Of a DNA stretch of 64,000 nt, positions 23,241 through 32,825 are shown piece by piece (the first letter of the stretch is position 1; each line of letters starts with the position of its first letter). The DNA comes from Entoloma clypeatum (taxonomy: Eukaryota > Basidiomycota > Agaricomycetes > Agaricales > Entolomataceae). The stretch spans positions 1,302,001-1,366,000 of the forward strand of contig OY751490.1 in NCBI GenBank assembly GCA_963565915.1, given 5' to 3'. A model generated the notes under the pieces. The model did not search any database and was not told the origin of the DNA. It saw only the letters and a list, made by a program, of their open reading frames with translations. The position numbers and the translations under genes are program-made.

Positions 23241-23597
23241 ATGGGGGAGGTCCAGTGAGACGCACGCCGGAGGGGTCATCTCCTGCAGCATACTCGGTGA
23301 GTGCTCTGACATCCACAAGAGTGTGGATGAGGGAGGCTGTAGCAGTGCAGAGCTGGTCTGCAGTGGTTTGGTCAATAGACCGGTGTTGGGAGGCGGTCCA
23401 GGTGACCAGATCCCTTACAGAGGCAACGGAAGCGAGGGCGGCGTTGAAGTCGGACGACAACGTGTCCGTGGTGCCTTGCAACATGCAGGGACCTGCAAGT
23501 TCGCTGTTGTAGCCTAGAGTTCCCGGCATGCTGGGGGCGTCAATGGTCATTGCAGAGTCTGCCAGGGCGGTCTCTACAGGATCGACGATGCGGGCGG
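23241..23597. other. Target sequence left of G2, no gene assigned
   Basis: A 104-codon minus-strand frame (23550-23239) is open and not strongly low-complexity, but when G2 is removed it does not join in frame with the Pro-rich frame at 30126-29752. I leave it unassigned. The last five bases, ggcgg, are the left G2 target duplication. Confidence 0.4.
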
Positions 23598-23885
23598 TGT
23601 TATGATCGTATTTTCACTTTTCACTTTATCTTATCTTATCTCGATCTTATCTTATCTACATCATATCGCACATGAGGACATCTTATCATTATCACGCAGC
23701 ATGACGCTGCCACAACGCAGCCTCATGGAATTTACATATATAAGTAGAGTACTTTCACTTGTATTCGATAGCTTGTTCTCTTGAGATTCCCGCTGGGTCT
23801 CTGGGCAATTCAGTTCACTTCACATTTTCCACTTCGTTCTTAAGTTTGGGCTCGCGACGTCGTTTGACTTAGCGTCGCCTCAACA
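23598..23885 (+). repeat. 5' LTR of G2
   Basis: Begins TGTTATGATCG and ends CGCCTCAACA. It has a run of cttatctt repeats near the left end and a TATA-like tatataag near 23736, consistent with an RNA polymerase II promoter, with transcription starting downstream of it. Identical to 29459-29746. Confidence 0.97.
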
Positions 23886-24441
23886 GAAGAACAAGCTCTT
23901 ATCATCATCGCCCGCCCAAACACACACACTTCCCACATCACCATCACTATCCCCGCCGTTTCGTGCTTTTGCGTTAAAAGTCACACCTCGCCATTACACG
24001 CGGACCCTAGCGTTAAGGGGGACCTCCCGGACTTCAGGGATAAGAAGAGAAACGCTTGGTGCACCCACTATAACTAGCGTTGCCGTTCGAGACACACAGG
24101 GAAACGTTGAGCCCGTCCCGTGTCGAGGTGACCAAAGGCCGACGCAACTGACCTTCGGGAAAGCTGCTGGCGCGTGTGGCGACTTGGAAAAGAAGGTCGC
24201 GCACGTTTAGTTCTCAAAAGGTGTTCCAACCCCCGATCTTTTCCCGGATTCGACAGAACCAGCGCGCGTAGGGGTGTTGACCGCGTGGTTTTCATTTTTC
24301 CCAGATCTTCCTTCATTCGGGCATTTCGGCTGCCTGGGTAAACAGATCGTTCTTTGGGTTTTCTTTTTTTAGGTTTTCTTTTTCGCTTAAGTAGCAGAAC
24401 AGGGTCGCGCGCCCGCTACAAAGCACTATTGCTCACACAAC
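23886..24441 (+). other. G2 leader between 5' LTR and gag
   Basis: 556 bp without a long open frame. It should hold the primer-binding site directly after the LTR (gaagaacaagctctt) and packaging signals. I cannot match the primer to a specific tRNA by eye. It is rich in short inverted pieces and in pyrimidine tracts near 24350-24385. Confidence 0.5.
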
Positions 24442-25530
24442 ATGGCCGACAACAACGACGACGAGTTCGACAATCCCCTTCCCAATCCCCCTCTCCCTCC
24501 TCCCGCTCATAATCCCGCCGCCCCGCGTCCCAATGGAAGACGACTAGAAATCGCTGCAGACCCCGGCAGGTACAATGGGGCCAAGGCAACGTTCGGAGTA
24601 TGGTGGACAAAGATGCTGGCATGGATCAGGGTCAATCGGGACCTGTTCCAAGGACAGGAAGAAATTTGCATTGCAGTATGGTCTCGCCTGGAAGGCGCTA
24701 CCGCCGGCACCTATGGGGAAACACGCTTGAGGCAGTGCATGGAATCAGAACAATGGCCCACGTTCCAGCAATTAATGAGAGAGGTGACATCAAGATTCCA
24801 ATCAGCAACAGAAATAGAATGGGCACGTGCCAAAATCGAAACCTTTAAACAAGGAAACATGCGGGTGGACGATTTTATTACACAATTTGGAACGTTGGTC
24901 ATCAAAGGCCAAATTGAGGAAATGCATGGGATATCTCTGCTAGAAAGGAACACCAAGGATTCGATCATACAACAAATGTTCCAGCAGGGAAGACGACAGA
25001 CCACCGTGCAAGACACGTGTGAGGAAATTTTAGCAATCGGAAGAGCAGAGGAAACTTATGCGGCAAGACCGGGCATGAGGACCGGCAACAATTTTGGACA
25101 GCAGAGAACCGGTTGGGGCAATCGGCCCGCAAACCAACAGAATCAGCAGCGACCATTTGGACAACAACAGAACGGGGGGTACCGAGCCCTGCAGCAAAAC
25201 GGACAGCAAGGTCAGGGACGCCGAGATCCCAATGCTATGGAGGTTGATAGAAACCAGCGCCGAGCGCCTGGTAATTGTTACAATTGCGGAGGACAGGGGC
25301 ATTTCGCCCGGGAATGCAGACAGCCACAACGCAAGGTGCGAGCGGCTGTGATTGAACAAATCGACGAACATGAGGAAGAAGAAATCTTACGACAAATCAT
25401 GGCAAGGCGTCAAGCACGACAAGCTGCAAATGGACCAAGGGGTGTGATTGGCGCGCCTGCGCCGAATCCCAATGGTCAGAACAATAGACAAGCTGCTGGG
25501 CAGCAGGGTTTTGTGAACGTCAACCAGTAA
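24442..25530 (+). CDS. G2 Gag protein
   Basis: A 362-codon frame from ATG 24442 (MADNNDDEFD) to TAA at 25528. After an acidic/Pro-rich N-terminus comes the Ty3 Gag fold (residues about 35-210) with KATFGVWWTKMLAW, ATEIEWARAKIETF and DDFITQFGTLV. Then follow a Gln/Asn-rich linker and one zinc knuckle CYNCGGQGHFAREC at about residues 279-292. The tail is Arg/Gln-rich. The last codons contain the slippery heptamer used to reach pol. Gag forms the particle and binds the genomic RNA; G5 carries a broken relative. Confidence 0.95.
   Translation: MADNNDDEFDNPLPNPPLPPPAHNPAAPRPNGRRLEIAADPGRYNGAKATFGVWWTKMLAWIRVNRDLFQGQEEICIAVWSRLEGATAGTYGETRLRQCMESEQWPTFQQLMREVTSRFQSATEIEWARAKIETFKQGNMRVDDFITQFGTLVIKGQIEEMHGISLLERNTKDSIIQQMFQQGRRQTTVQDTCEEILAIGRAEETYAARPGMRTGNNFGQQRTGWGNRPANQQNQQRPFGQQQNGGYRALQQNGQQGQGRRDPNAMEVDRNQRRAPGNCYNCGGQGHFARECRQPQRKVRAAVIEQIDEHEEEEILRQIMARRQARQAANGPRGVIGAPAPNPNGQNNRQAAGQQGFVNVNQ
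25506..25512 (+). promoter_or_regulatory. Candidate -1 ribosomal frameshift site G GGT TTT
   Basis: In the gag frame the bases read cag-ggt-ttt, giving the heptamer G-GGT-TTT, which fits the canonical X-XXY-YYZ rule. It lies 15 nt before the gag stop codon. The pol frame is -1 relative to gag and is open from here through the whole polyprotein, and pol has no ATG of its own near its start. The same heptamer is kept in G5 (reverse complement at 51852-51858). I did not establish a downstream pseudoknot. Confidence 0.7.
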
Positions 25531-25565
25531 ATCCCCCGCTGGCTCTGACAAATCAATATGAATGT

Positions 25566-28500
25566 TTGCCTATAGACTCTTACGTACATAAGGACATTGT
25601 AAAATCTTGGTTTCAGAAACTTACGGATGCTGCAGTTACGTACAATAAAATACTATTAGATAAACCTAGTAGGAAAGAAAAACCAAAAAAAGATGAATCG
25701 GACTTAGATACACTTGTAAACTATATCATTGGGGAGCCCTCAGAAACGAGGCTTGGTTCGTCCCCTACGGATGAATGCTTAATTCCCTGTGACAAAGAAT
25801 CAGATAATTTAACTAGGCAAACGGACTCTATGGGGGAACCATCTTTTATTCAATCCGCTTCTCTGGAAAAGGAGCTTATGATGAAAATCACGCTGGAAAC
25901 GTTGCAGGACAAACGCACATTTGATGTTGAAGCATTATTAGACTCAGGGGCGACAGGGATGTTCATAGATCTGGACTTCGCCAAAAGGAACAACATTAAA
26001 TTAAGGGAACTACCTTTCCCCATTCGGGTCTACAACGTTGATGGCACGCTTAACCAAGGAGGTTCGATCACGCATGAAGCAGTCATGGCTATGCGGTATA
26101 AAGGACATGTGGAGATAGCCGTGTTTGAGGCATGCAACCTAGGGAAAGCTAAAATTATTGTTGGACATACCTGGCTGAAACGCCATAATCCAGAAATCGA
26201 TTGGGAAAAGGCGGAAATTAAATTATCAAGATGTCCAGAAGAATGTGGCATGCGTCGAACACGTTATTTAAATAAAACTGCAAGAACCAGATGGGGCGGA
26301 AGAATGGAAGAAGTAGTAGAAGGAAATGAGGAAGAAATGGAGGAGGAAGTAATCCACACGCTCAGGGCAGCCAAAGGAGAACCCTCAGATGAAGTACCGG
26401 CAGAACAGGTTGTCCCCCGGAAATATCACAAATATTTATCAGTCTTTGAAAAGAAAGCATCGGAGAGATTACCAGTCAGGAAACCATGGGACCACGCTAT
26501 AGACTTAAAACCGGATTTCGTACCAAAAAAGGCCAAAGTCTATCCCCTGTCACCGGATGAAAGGAAAGAAGTATCCGAATTTGTAAACGATCAATTACGC
26601 AAAGGATATATTCGACCTACCAAGTCACCACAAACTTCGCCAGTATTCTTTATACCCAAAAAAGACGGAAAGAAACGAATGGTACAGGATTACCGACACA
26701 TTAACAGCTGGACCGTTCGCAATAATTATCCACTCCCGTTGATTCCGGAATTGATCGATAAATTAAAGGGAAAGAAAAGGTTTACCAAAATGGACCTCAG
26801 ATGGGGGTATAACAATGTACGCATCAAAGAAGGAGACGAGTGGAAAGCGGCATTCACAACCCCAGATGGAGCTTTCGAACCAACAGTTATGTTCTTCGGA
26901 TTAAATAACTCCCCAAGCACGTTTCAAACTATGATGAACGACATATTTAGAGACTTGATTGATCAAGGAGACGTAGTTATCTACATCGATGATATATTGG
27001 TAGCAACTGAAGGAGAAAAAGGACACAGTGAAATTGTGGAGGAAATTCTAAAAAGATTACGAGAAAACGACTTATTCTTAAAACCAGGAAAATGTTTCTT
27101 TGACCGAGACGAAATAGAGTTCTTAGGGTTAATTATTGGGAAAGACGGAATTCGAATGGATCCTTCAAAAGTAGACGCCATCAAACAATGGCCGAAACCA
27201 ACAAAAGTCAAAGAAGTCCAGTCGTTTCTAGGATTGGCCAATTTCTATCGAAGATTTGTCAAGGACTTCTCTAAAGTGGCAGGGCCACTACATAAATTAA
27301 CAAGGAAAGAAACAATCTGGAATTGGAAAGAGGAACAGGAGGAAGCATTTGATATGCTAAAGAAATTATTTACGGAGGCACCTATATTAGTATCTCCCGA
27401 TCCGGATCGGAAGTTGAGAGTAGAATCAGACGCATCGGACTTTGCTACAGGAGCAATTCTATCTATGGAATGCGAGGATGAGAAATGGAGGCCATGTGCC
27501 TTTCTATCTAAAGGATTAAATGATGTGGAACGAAATTACGACGTACACGATAAAGAAATGCTGGGTATAATTCGAGCGCTGGAAGCATGGAGACACCACC
27601 TTGAAGGAGCCAAACATGAGGTCGAGATCTGGACCGATCATAAAAACCTCGAGTACTTCATGCAGGGACGAAAGCTTAATCGCAGACAAGCATGCTGGGC
27701 GTTGTATCTAACACGCTTCAACTTTAAATTAATACACAAAGCTGGCACCTCAATGGGAAAGGCGGACGCTCTTTCGAGAAGGGTCGATCATAGAAAGGGG
27801 GTGGAAAATGACAACGAAGACGTAACATTATTAAAACCGGAATACTTCCACTTGCGAGCAATGGATCGAGGTCACATACTTATTGATGGAGAAGAAAGTA
27901 AACTATTAAAACGCATCAGGGATGCCAAGGAGTTTGACGAACAAGTGTTGAAAGCAGTGGAAGAGTTAAAGAAAACAAATACCAAAACATTGCGCGCAGA
28001 TGAATGGCATGAAGAGCAGGGACTCTGGTTACATAGAGGAAAGGTTTATGTTCCGAAAAGTCAGGAACTCAGGGAGGAAATAATTAAATTACACCACGAC
28101 AACCCAGTTGCAGGACACCCAGGGCAGTGGAAGACCCTGGAATTGGTTACACGTAATTATTGGTGGCCTAGTATTACAAACATGGTCAAAGCATACGTCG
28201 AGGGCTGCGACAGATGTCAACGATCAAAAAACGTGCCTCAACCGCTAGCCGGTAAATTAAAAGCAAACACGGAACATGCAGGACCATGGAAACATGTTAC
28301 AGCAGATTTTATCGTAGGACTCCCAGAAGCTCAGGGGTACAACGCAGTATTAGTCGTGGCTTGCAGATCAACAAAGCAATCACACTTTATCAAAACACGC
28401 GATGAAGTCTCAGCAGAAGGATTAGCTAAACTATATCGGGACGAAGTCTGGAAACTTCATGGATTGCCAGAATCATTAACGTCAGATCGAGGACCACAAT

Positions 28501-29447
28501 TTGCGGCAATATTTATGAAGGAACTAAATAAAATATTGGGGATCACAACTAAATTATCAACGGCGTATCATCCGCAAACAGACGGACAGACGGAACGCAT
28601 CAACCAGGAGTTGGAACAATATCTAAGATCATTTATTTCCCATCGGCAAACAGATTGGCCCGAATGGATGGCAACCGCGGAGTTCGCCTATAATAATAAA
28701 ATTCACATGGCAACTCAGTTTTCGCCGTTCTTTGTAAATTATGGGTTTAACCCTAGGATGGGCGTAGAACCTCGGAGGGCAGAAAAGTCAGAACCGGCAA
28801 AAGAATTCGCAGAACGAATGAAGAAGATTCATGAGGAGGCGGAAGCGGCGCTAGTAAAAGCACGAGAAGAGATGGAACGGTATGCGAACCTGAAACGGGG
28901 TGATGCACCAGTTTATCAAGTTGGCGACAAAGTTTGGTTATCGACTAAAGACCTGAAGTTGAACCGACCCTTAAAGAAACTTGCCGAACGATGGATTGGA
29001 CCCTATACCGTAACCAAAATCATTTCGTCACACGCCGTAGAACTTAAATTACCGAAAACATGGAAAATCCACCCGGTCATCAATGTATCACGAGTCCGAT
29101 TATTTAAGGAACCACTATTTATGTCACAAAGGGTGCAGGCACCAAACCCGATAGTTATCAATGGCGAAGAGGAGTACGATGTCGCAAAAGTTATTGACTC
29201 AAGGTTGAAGAGAGGAAAACTGGAATATTTAGTGCAATGGGAGGGTCTGACTCAGGACCACAACACGTGGGAACCCGAGGATCACCTAGAACATGCCAAG
29301 GAAGCGGTGGAGGACTTCTTTAAATTAAACCCGAATGCACCTCGGCGTTTACGCGCAAACATCTTTGAAGGATTGGAATTTAAACCATATGAAAATTTCA
29401 CGAACACCCCGGACGACATCATATCTCGCCTGGAAGTCGAGATCTAG
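25566..29447 (+). CDS. G2 Pol polyprotein (protease, RT, RNase H, integrase, chromodomain)
   Basis: A 1293-codon open frame with no ATG near the start. The codon at 25566 is TTG (LPIDSYVH), and the frame is open upstream into gag, so it is probably made as a Gag-Pol fusion by -1 frameshifting. Domains: aspartic protease LLDSGATG about residue 125; reverse transcriptase with [13 protein letters not shown] about 360 and VIYIDDIL about 469; RNase H with RVESDASDF about 620 and DHKNLEYF about 700. Integrase has its HHCC domain about 840-885 (HHDN, GCDRCQ) and core [17 protein letters not shown] and QTDGQTE, with 35 residues between the last two acids. A chromodomain lies about 1200-1255 (YDVAKVIDSR..YLVQWEGL). 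All catalytic acids are present. The chromodomain probably directs integration to modified histones. Confidence 0.96.
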   Translation: MPIDSYVHKDIVKSWFQKLTDAAVTYNKILLDKPSRKEKPKKDESDLDTLVNYIIGEPSETRLGSSPTDECLIPCDKESDNLTRQTDSMGEPSFIQSASLEKELMMKITLETLQDKRTFDVEALLDSGATGMFIDLDFAKRNNIKLRELPFPIRVYNVDGTLNQGGSITHEAVMAMRYKGHVEIAVFEACNLGKAKIIVGHTWLKRHNPEIDWEKAEIKLSRCPEECGMRRTRYLNKTARTRWGGRMEEVVEGNEEEMEEEVIHTLRAAKGEPSDEVPAEQVVPRKYHKYLSVFEKKASERLPVRKPWDHAIDLKPDFVPKKAKVYPLSPDERKEVSEFVNDQLRKGYIRPTKSPQTSPVFFIPKKDGKKRMVQDYRHINSWTVRNNYPLPLIPELIDKLKGKKRFTKMDLRWGYNNVRIKEGDEWKAAFTTPDGAFEPTVMFFGLNNSPSTFQTMMNDIFRDLIDQGDVVIYIDDILVATEGEKGHSEIVEEILKRLRENDLFLKPGKCFFDRDEIEFLGLIIGKDGIRMDPSKVDAIKQWPKPTKVKEVQSFLGLANFYRRFVKDFSKVAGPLHKLTRKETIWNWKEEQEEAFDMLKKLFTEAPILVSPDPDRKLRVESDASDFATGAILSMECEDEKWRPCAFLSKGLNDVERNYDVHDKEMLGIIRALEAWRHHLEGAKHEVEIWTDHKNLEYFMQGRKLNRRQACWALYLTRFNFKLIHKAGTSMGKADALSRRVDHRKGVENDNEDVTLLKPEYFHLRAMDRGHILIDGEESKLLKRIRDAKEFDEQVLKAVEELKKTNTKTLRADEWHEEQGLWLHRGKVYVPKSQELREEIIKLHHDNPVAGHPGQWKTLELVTRNYWWPSITNMVKAYVEGCDRCQRSKNVPQPLAGKLKANTEHAGPWKHVTADFIVGLPEAQGYNAVLVVACRSTKQSHFIKTRDEVSAEGLAKLYRDEVWKLHGLPESLTSDRGPQFAAIFMKELNKILGITTKLSTAYHPQTDGQTERINQELEQYLRSFISHRQTDWPEWMATAEFAYNNKIHMATQFSPFFVNYGFNPRMGVEPRRAEKSEPAKEFAERMKKIHEEAEAALVKAREEMERYANLKRGDAPVYQVGDKVWLSTKDLKLNRPLKKLAERWIGPYTVTKIISSHAVELKLPKTWKIHPVINVSRVRLFKEPLFMSQRVQAPNPIVINGEEEYDVAKVIDSRLKRGKLEYLVQWEGLTQDHNTWEPEDHLEHAKEAVEDFFKLNPNAPRRLRANIFEGLEFKPYENFTNTPDDIISRLEVEI

Positions 29448-29458
29448 AAAGGGGGTAA

Positions 29459-29746
29459 TGTTATGATCGTATTTTCACTTTTCACTTTATCTTATCTTAT
29501 CTCGATCTTATCTTATCTACATCATATCGCACATGAGGACATCTTATCATTATCACGCAGCATGACGCTGCCACAACGCAGCCTCATGGAATTTACATAT
29601 ATAAGTAGAGTACTTTCACTTGTATTCGATAGCTTGTTCTCTTGAGATTCCCGCTGGGTCTCTGGGCAATTCAGTTCACTTCACATTTTCCACTTCGTTC
29701 TTAAGTTTGGGCTCGCGACGTCGTTTGACTTAGCGTCGCCTCAACA
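29459..29746 (+). repeat. 3' LTR of G2
   Basis: 288 bp, identical to the 5' LTR as read. Preceded by the polypurine tract and followed by the ggcgg target duplication. Confidence 0.97.
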
Positions 29747-29751
29747 GGCGG

Positions 29752-30242
29752 CAGGGGCAGAGAAGGGGGGGCGATCCAAGCTGTTGGAGTCGTCTGAGGT
29801 GGGGGATGGAGGGCGAGGGGTGACAGACCCAGCAGATCCCGTGGAGATGTTGCTGTCCTGTGGTGAGGAAGGACAAGCGGAGGGCGTCTTTTTCTTGTAT
29901 CGGCCACCAGGGGGGCCGACGGGAGCAAGGGTGGATGGCGGTGCAGCAGCGGCCTTGGCAGGGTCGTGGCAGAGGCTCCCACAGGGACAGTGGGGGCCGC
30001 AGACCAGTCAGATTTCTGAGATGTGGACGACCTCGTTTGAGGAGGAGGTCTTGGGTTGTCGGAGGGGATTGCAGCCGATCTGGGGATTGGCTTTGGAGCC
30101 ATATTGCGGTGAGTCGAGTGTTTCACCTAGGAGAGCGATAGCAAGAGGATCAGAGAGTACGATGGAGCGGGGGGGCTCAACAACAAGAGAGACTGTGACC
30201 AGGAAGTGGCTGTGCATGTCATGGTAACAAGTCAAGAAGCGT
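29752..30242. other. Target sequence right of G2, possible decayed copia-2 upstream part
   Basis: GC-rich sequence with long open frames on both strands, a sign of base composition rather than coding. The plus strand close to 30200 (VAVHVMVTSQEACAIKH, with stops nearby) may be the linker between integrase and reverse transcriptase of copia-2. No gag, protease or integrase of copia-2 could be found. Confidence 0.4.
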
Positions 30243-30818
30243 GTGCCATCAAACACTGACAATGTTGCATCTGATCGAAACAAAGATATGGACATTTCCA
30301 CCCCTGAAGGGGATAATGAGGAGTTTGAGGATTACCTCACTCGCTTGTGTCAGGAAGGGGGAGTAGAGCTTACAACATACCTGCTGAAACACACGGTCCC
30401 TGTCACAAGCAAACTTCCAAACCAATATAGGGACATCACACACATGCCTGATGTGTTGCAGAAGAAATGGAAATGTGCCTGTCAAGAGGAATTAGAGGCC
30501 CTCAACAAGTGCAAAGTCTTTGAGTTGGTTGACCTACCAAAAGGTTGTAAAGTGATACAGAACCGATGGGTATTTGCGATCAAATTGGATGGTCGCAAGA
30601 AGGCACGATTAGTTGCCAAAGGATTCTCACAAGTCGAAGGCATTGACTTCTATGAATCATTCTCCCCAGTCATTTGGTACAAAACTGTTTGAATTATTCT
30701 CGCCTTAGCTGCGCTTGAGAATTGGGTGATCTTGGCGCTTGACGTCAAATCAGCTTTCCTTTATGGGAAGCTTGATGAGCAAATTTACATGAAGCAGTCT
30801 GAAGGCTTTGTGGTGAAG
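30243..30818 (+). pseudogene. copia-2 reverse transcriptase, first part
   Basis: Shows WKCACQEELEALNKCKVFELVDLPKG, NRWVFAIKLDGRKKARLVAKG and QVEGIDFYESFSPV, the typical start of copia reverse transcriptase. It continues after a TGA at 30690-30692 (Arg expected) with ALDVKSAFLYGKLDEQIYM. The frame is then cut by G3 at 30819, inside the target duplication tgaag (30814-30818). Confidence 0.9.
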
Positions 30819-31163
30819 TGTTACGGACTTACCGGTTTGTATGCTACGCACTTTTCCCATGCATTGTACCTTCGTCATTTCTTTGACTCATCGGACCGCT
30901 TATTCATTTACCTTTACTCTACCATTCTCCTTTAGTATACTTCGCTCCCGTGCTGACTCACTTCGCACTGCCTTTCCGCAGTTACTGACTCATCCGCACT
31001 GCCTTCCGCAGCTACTGACTCACTCGCTACCGCTCGTAGCCAGTACTATATAAACCCCATGTACCATAGCTACATTCCTTAGATTTAGCAATCACTTTGC
31101 TCTTCGCCTTTCCACTTCCTGCATACTCTGCCCAAACCTTGGAACGGTTTGTTAAGCATAACA
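30819..31163 (+). repeat. 5' LTR of G3
   Basis: TGTTACGGACTT ... AAGCATAACA, 345 bp. It contains repeats of gactcactcg/cgcactgcctt and a TATA-like box (ctatataaa, about 31046). Confidence 0.95.
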
Positions 31164-31366
31164 AGTTGCTAAATCTGGTTAGGTTCGCCCAGAGCAAAGA
31201 GAGCAACTACCAGACGAGTCAAGACGTCGCGCTTCTTTGAAGACTTCACCAGTGACCCATTCAGCACGCCAGAAGCCCGACAGGAGAAGCTAAGTCCTCA
31301 GACAGTATCGATTTTACACTCATCCAGCAGTACATTGAATCGGAGATCCGTCGCATCCTACAGCAG

Positions 31367-32820
31367 GTGCTTGACGAAGAACTAGACAACGACGAGCATC
31401 GCCCCCACGGCGAGATAGCAGAGAGCATCCATCTTGCTTGGCAACACCAGATCGCGCGTTACAACGCCCGACAGAACGAACTCGAAAGCTTTCGCGTTCA
31501 AGAAGGACCTCAGACAGGTCGGATCACAGAGATCAGAGAGTTTATCGGTGTCCAGACAACCGTTATCAGAAGATTGATTAGGACGCTCACATTGAGACGT
31601 CCCAGAGCCACATCATCACGTCTTACTCGAAGCAGCAGATCTACGCCCACTTCACCATCGAAGAACAACAAACCGAGTACAACTGCTGGGCACGAAACGA
31701 GAGACTTGACCCCTTCTCGAGACCAACAGATGCGCAGGAACAGAGATTCCTTAGAGATTTACAGAGGAAATACTCTGAACGTTTTGCCACTGATTCTGCC
31801 GACGAGTCCCCTGACGAATTTACTTTTGACTCCGCGCAGTCAGAAATCGAACAGATGCCTAGAACAGGGACTCATTTTCAATCCTTACCTGTATCCCGAA
31901 CCCCATCTTCATCCCAACAACCCGACTCCTCTTCTCCTCCGCAGACTCTAAACATGGCAGAAGCTCCGGCTGTACAAACAATGGATACATCCAAGATCAT
32001 CAAGGATCCTGGGATGTTCAAGGACAGATACACCTTTGACGAGTGGTGGAAAGCCGCCAAACTATACATCAGGTTCCAAAAGAGCCTCACAGACGATCAG
32101 AAGATTCTTGCGGTACTATCCCGCATGATGGAAGGGTCCGGCAGGCACTGGGCCAGTAACAAGTTAGACGCTCTTGCCGTTGACAACGAGAACATCACCT
32201 GGCTAGGTTTTTCCGATGATATCGCCACACAATTCTCCATCGCCAACAAGTCGGTCGCTGCCAAAGCGAGACTCGAAATCCTGAAACAAGAGAAACGCAC
32301 TGTTGATGAATTCTTGGATGAATTTGAAGAACTCTTGAAACTGTCAAACCTTGGTGAGGAAACTGGGAAATACATCCTAGAGAAAAACGTCAACCGCAGA
32401 ATCTCTGAACAAGTGGCCAGCGATGGCAAGACGTACACCGATTATGCAAAGGAGATCCGAAACAAGGGACGATAGATGGAAGGACACACACTGGTCATCC
32501 GAGGTGGTGGCGACATGCGCACCGGATTGGGTACCACTTATGGTGGTCAGGGCAAAGCCATGGAGATTGACAAAGCAGGAGTAGCCCGTTGCTACAACTG
32601 TCAATGCTTCGGTCATCTGGCTAAAGACTGTAGCGCTCCAAAGAAGAAAGATGGTCGCAAGTGTTTCAACTGTGACCAAGAAGGCCATATCGCGCGCAAC
32701 TGCCGCAAGCCGAAGAAGAACTCCAGAAGGATTAGGAAGGTGTCCGAGGAAGATGCCGAGAATGATGAAACCACAATCTTAGAAGCCGATGAGAAGGATT
32801 TTCCCGAAGGGTCCGATTAA
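31367..32820 (+). pseudogene. G3 Gag protein, broken
   Basis: The N-terminal frame starts at 31367 (MLDEELDNDE) and shifts near 31600 relative to the rest. The main capsid part (TFDEWWKAAKLYIRFQ, KARLEILKQEKRTVDEF) is open from 31855 to a TAG at 32473 that replaces Gln (CAG in relatives). Beyond it the frame continues with two zinc knuckles, CYNCQCFGHLAKDC and CFNCDQEGHIARNC (about 32591-32700), and an acidic tail. Two knuckles distinguish the G3/G4 lineage from the single knuckle of G1 and G2. Confidence 0.85.
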
Positions 32821-32825
32821 ACGAC

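Larger units (their letters stand above)
23598..29746 (+). mobile_element. Ty3/gypsy chromovirus G2, intact
   Basis: A 6.15-kb element with two 288-bp LTRs that I read as identical, target duplication ggcgg (23593-23597 and 29747-29751), an uninterrupted gag, an uninterrupted pol with every catalytic motif, a slippery site between them and a polypurine tract (aaaggggg, 29448-29455) before the 3' LTR. This is the one element in the window that looks recently inserted and autonomous. Confidence 0.97.

Noticed and set aside
26030..27241. Minus-strand ORFs within G2 pol
   Set aside because: Shadow frames of the pol coding sequence. The same applies to the opposite-strand frames over G1, G3, G4, G5 and the NTPase gene.
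23239..30126. Host gene interrupted by G2
   Set aside because: Minus-strand frames on both sides look continuous at first, but after removing G2 and one ggcgg they are in different frames and soon meet a stop. Composition is Pro-rich and low in complexity.
32793..32820. Slippery site at the G3 gag-pol overlap
   Set aside because: The pol frame is open here, but no heptamer fits the X-XXY-YYZ rule in phase; TTTTCCC is out of register. The G3 copy may be mutated or use another mechanism.
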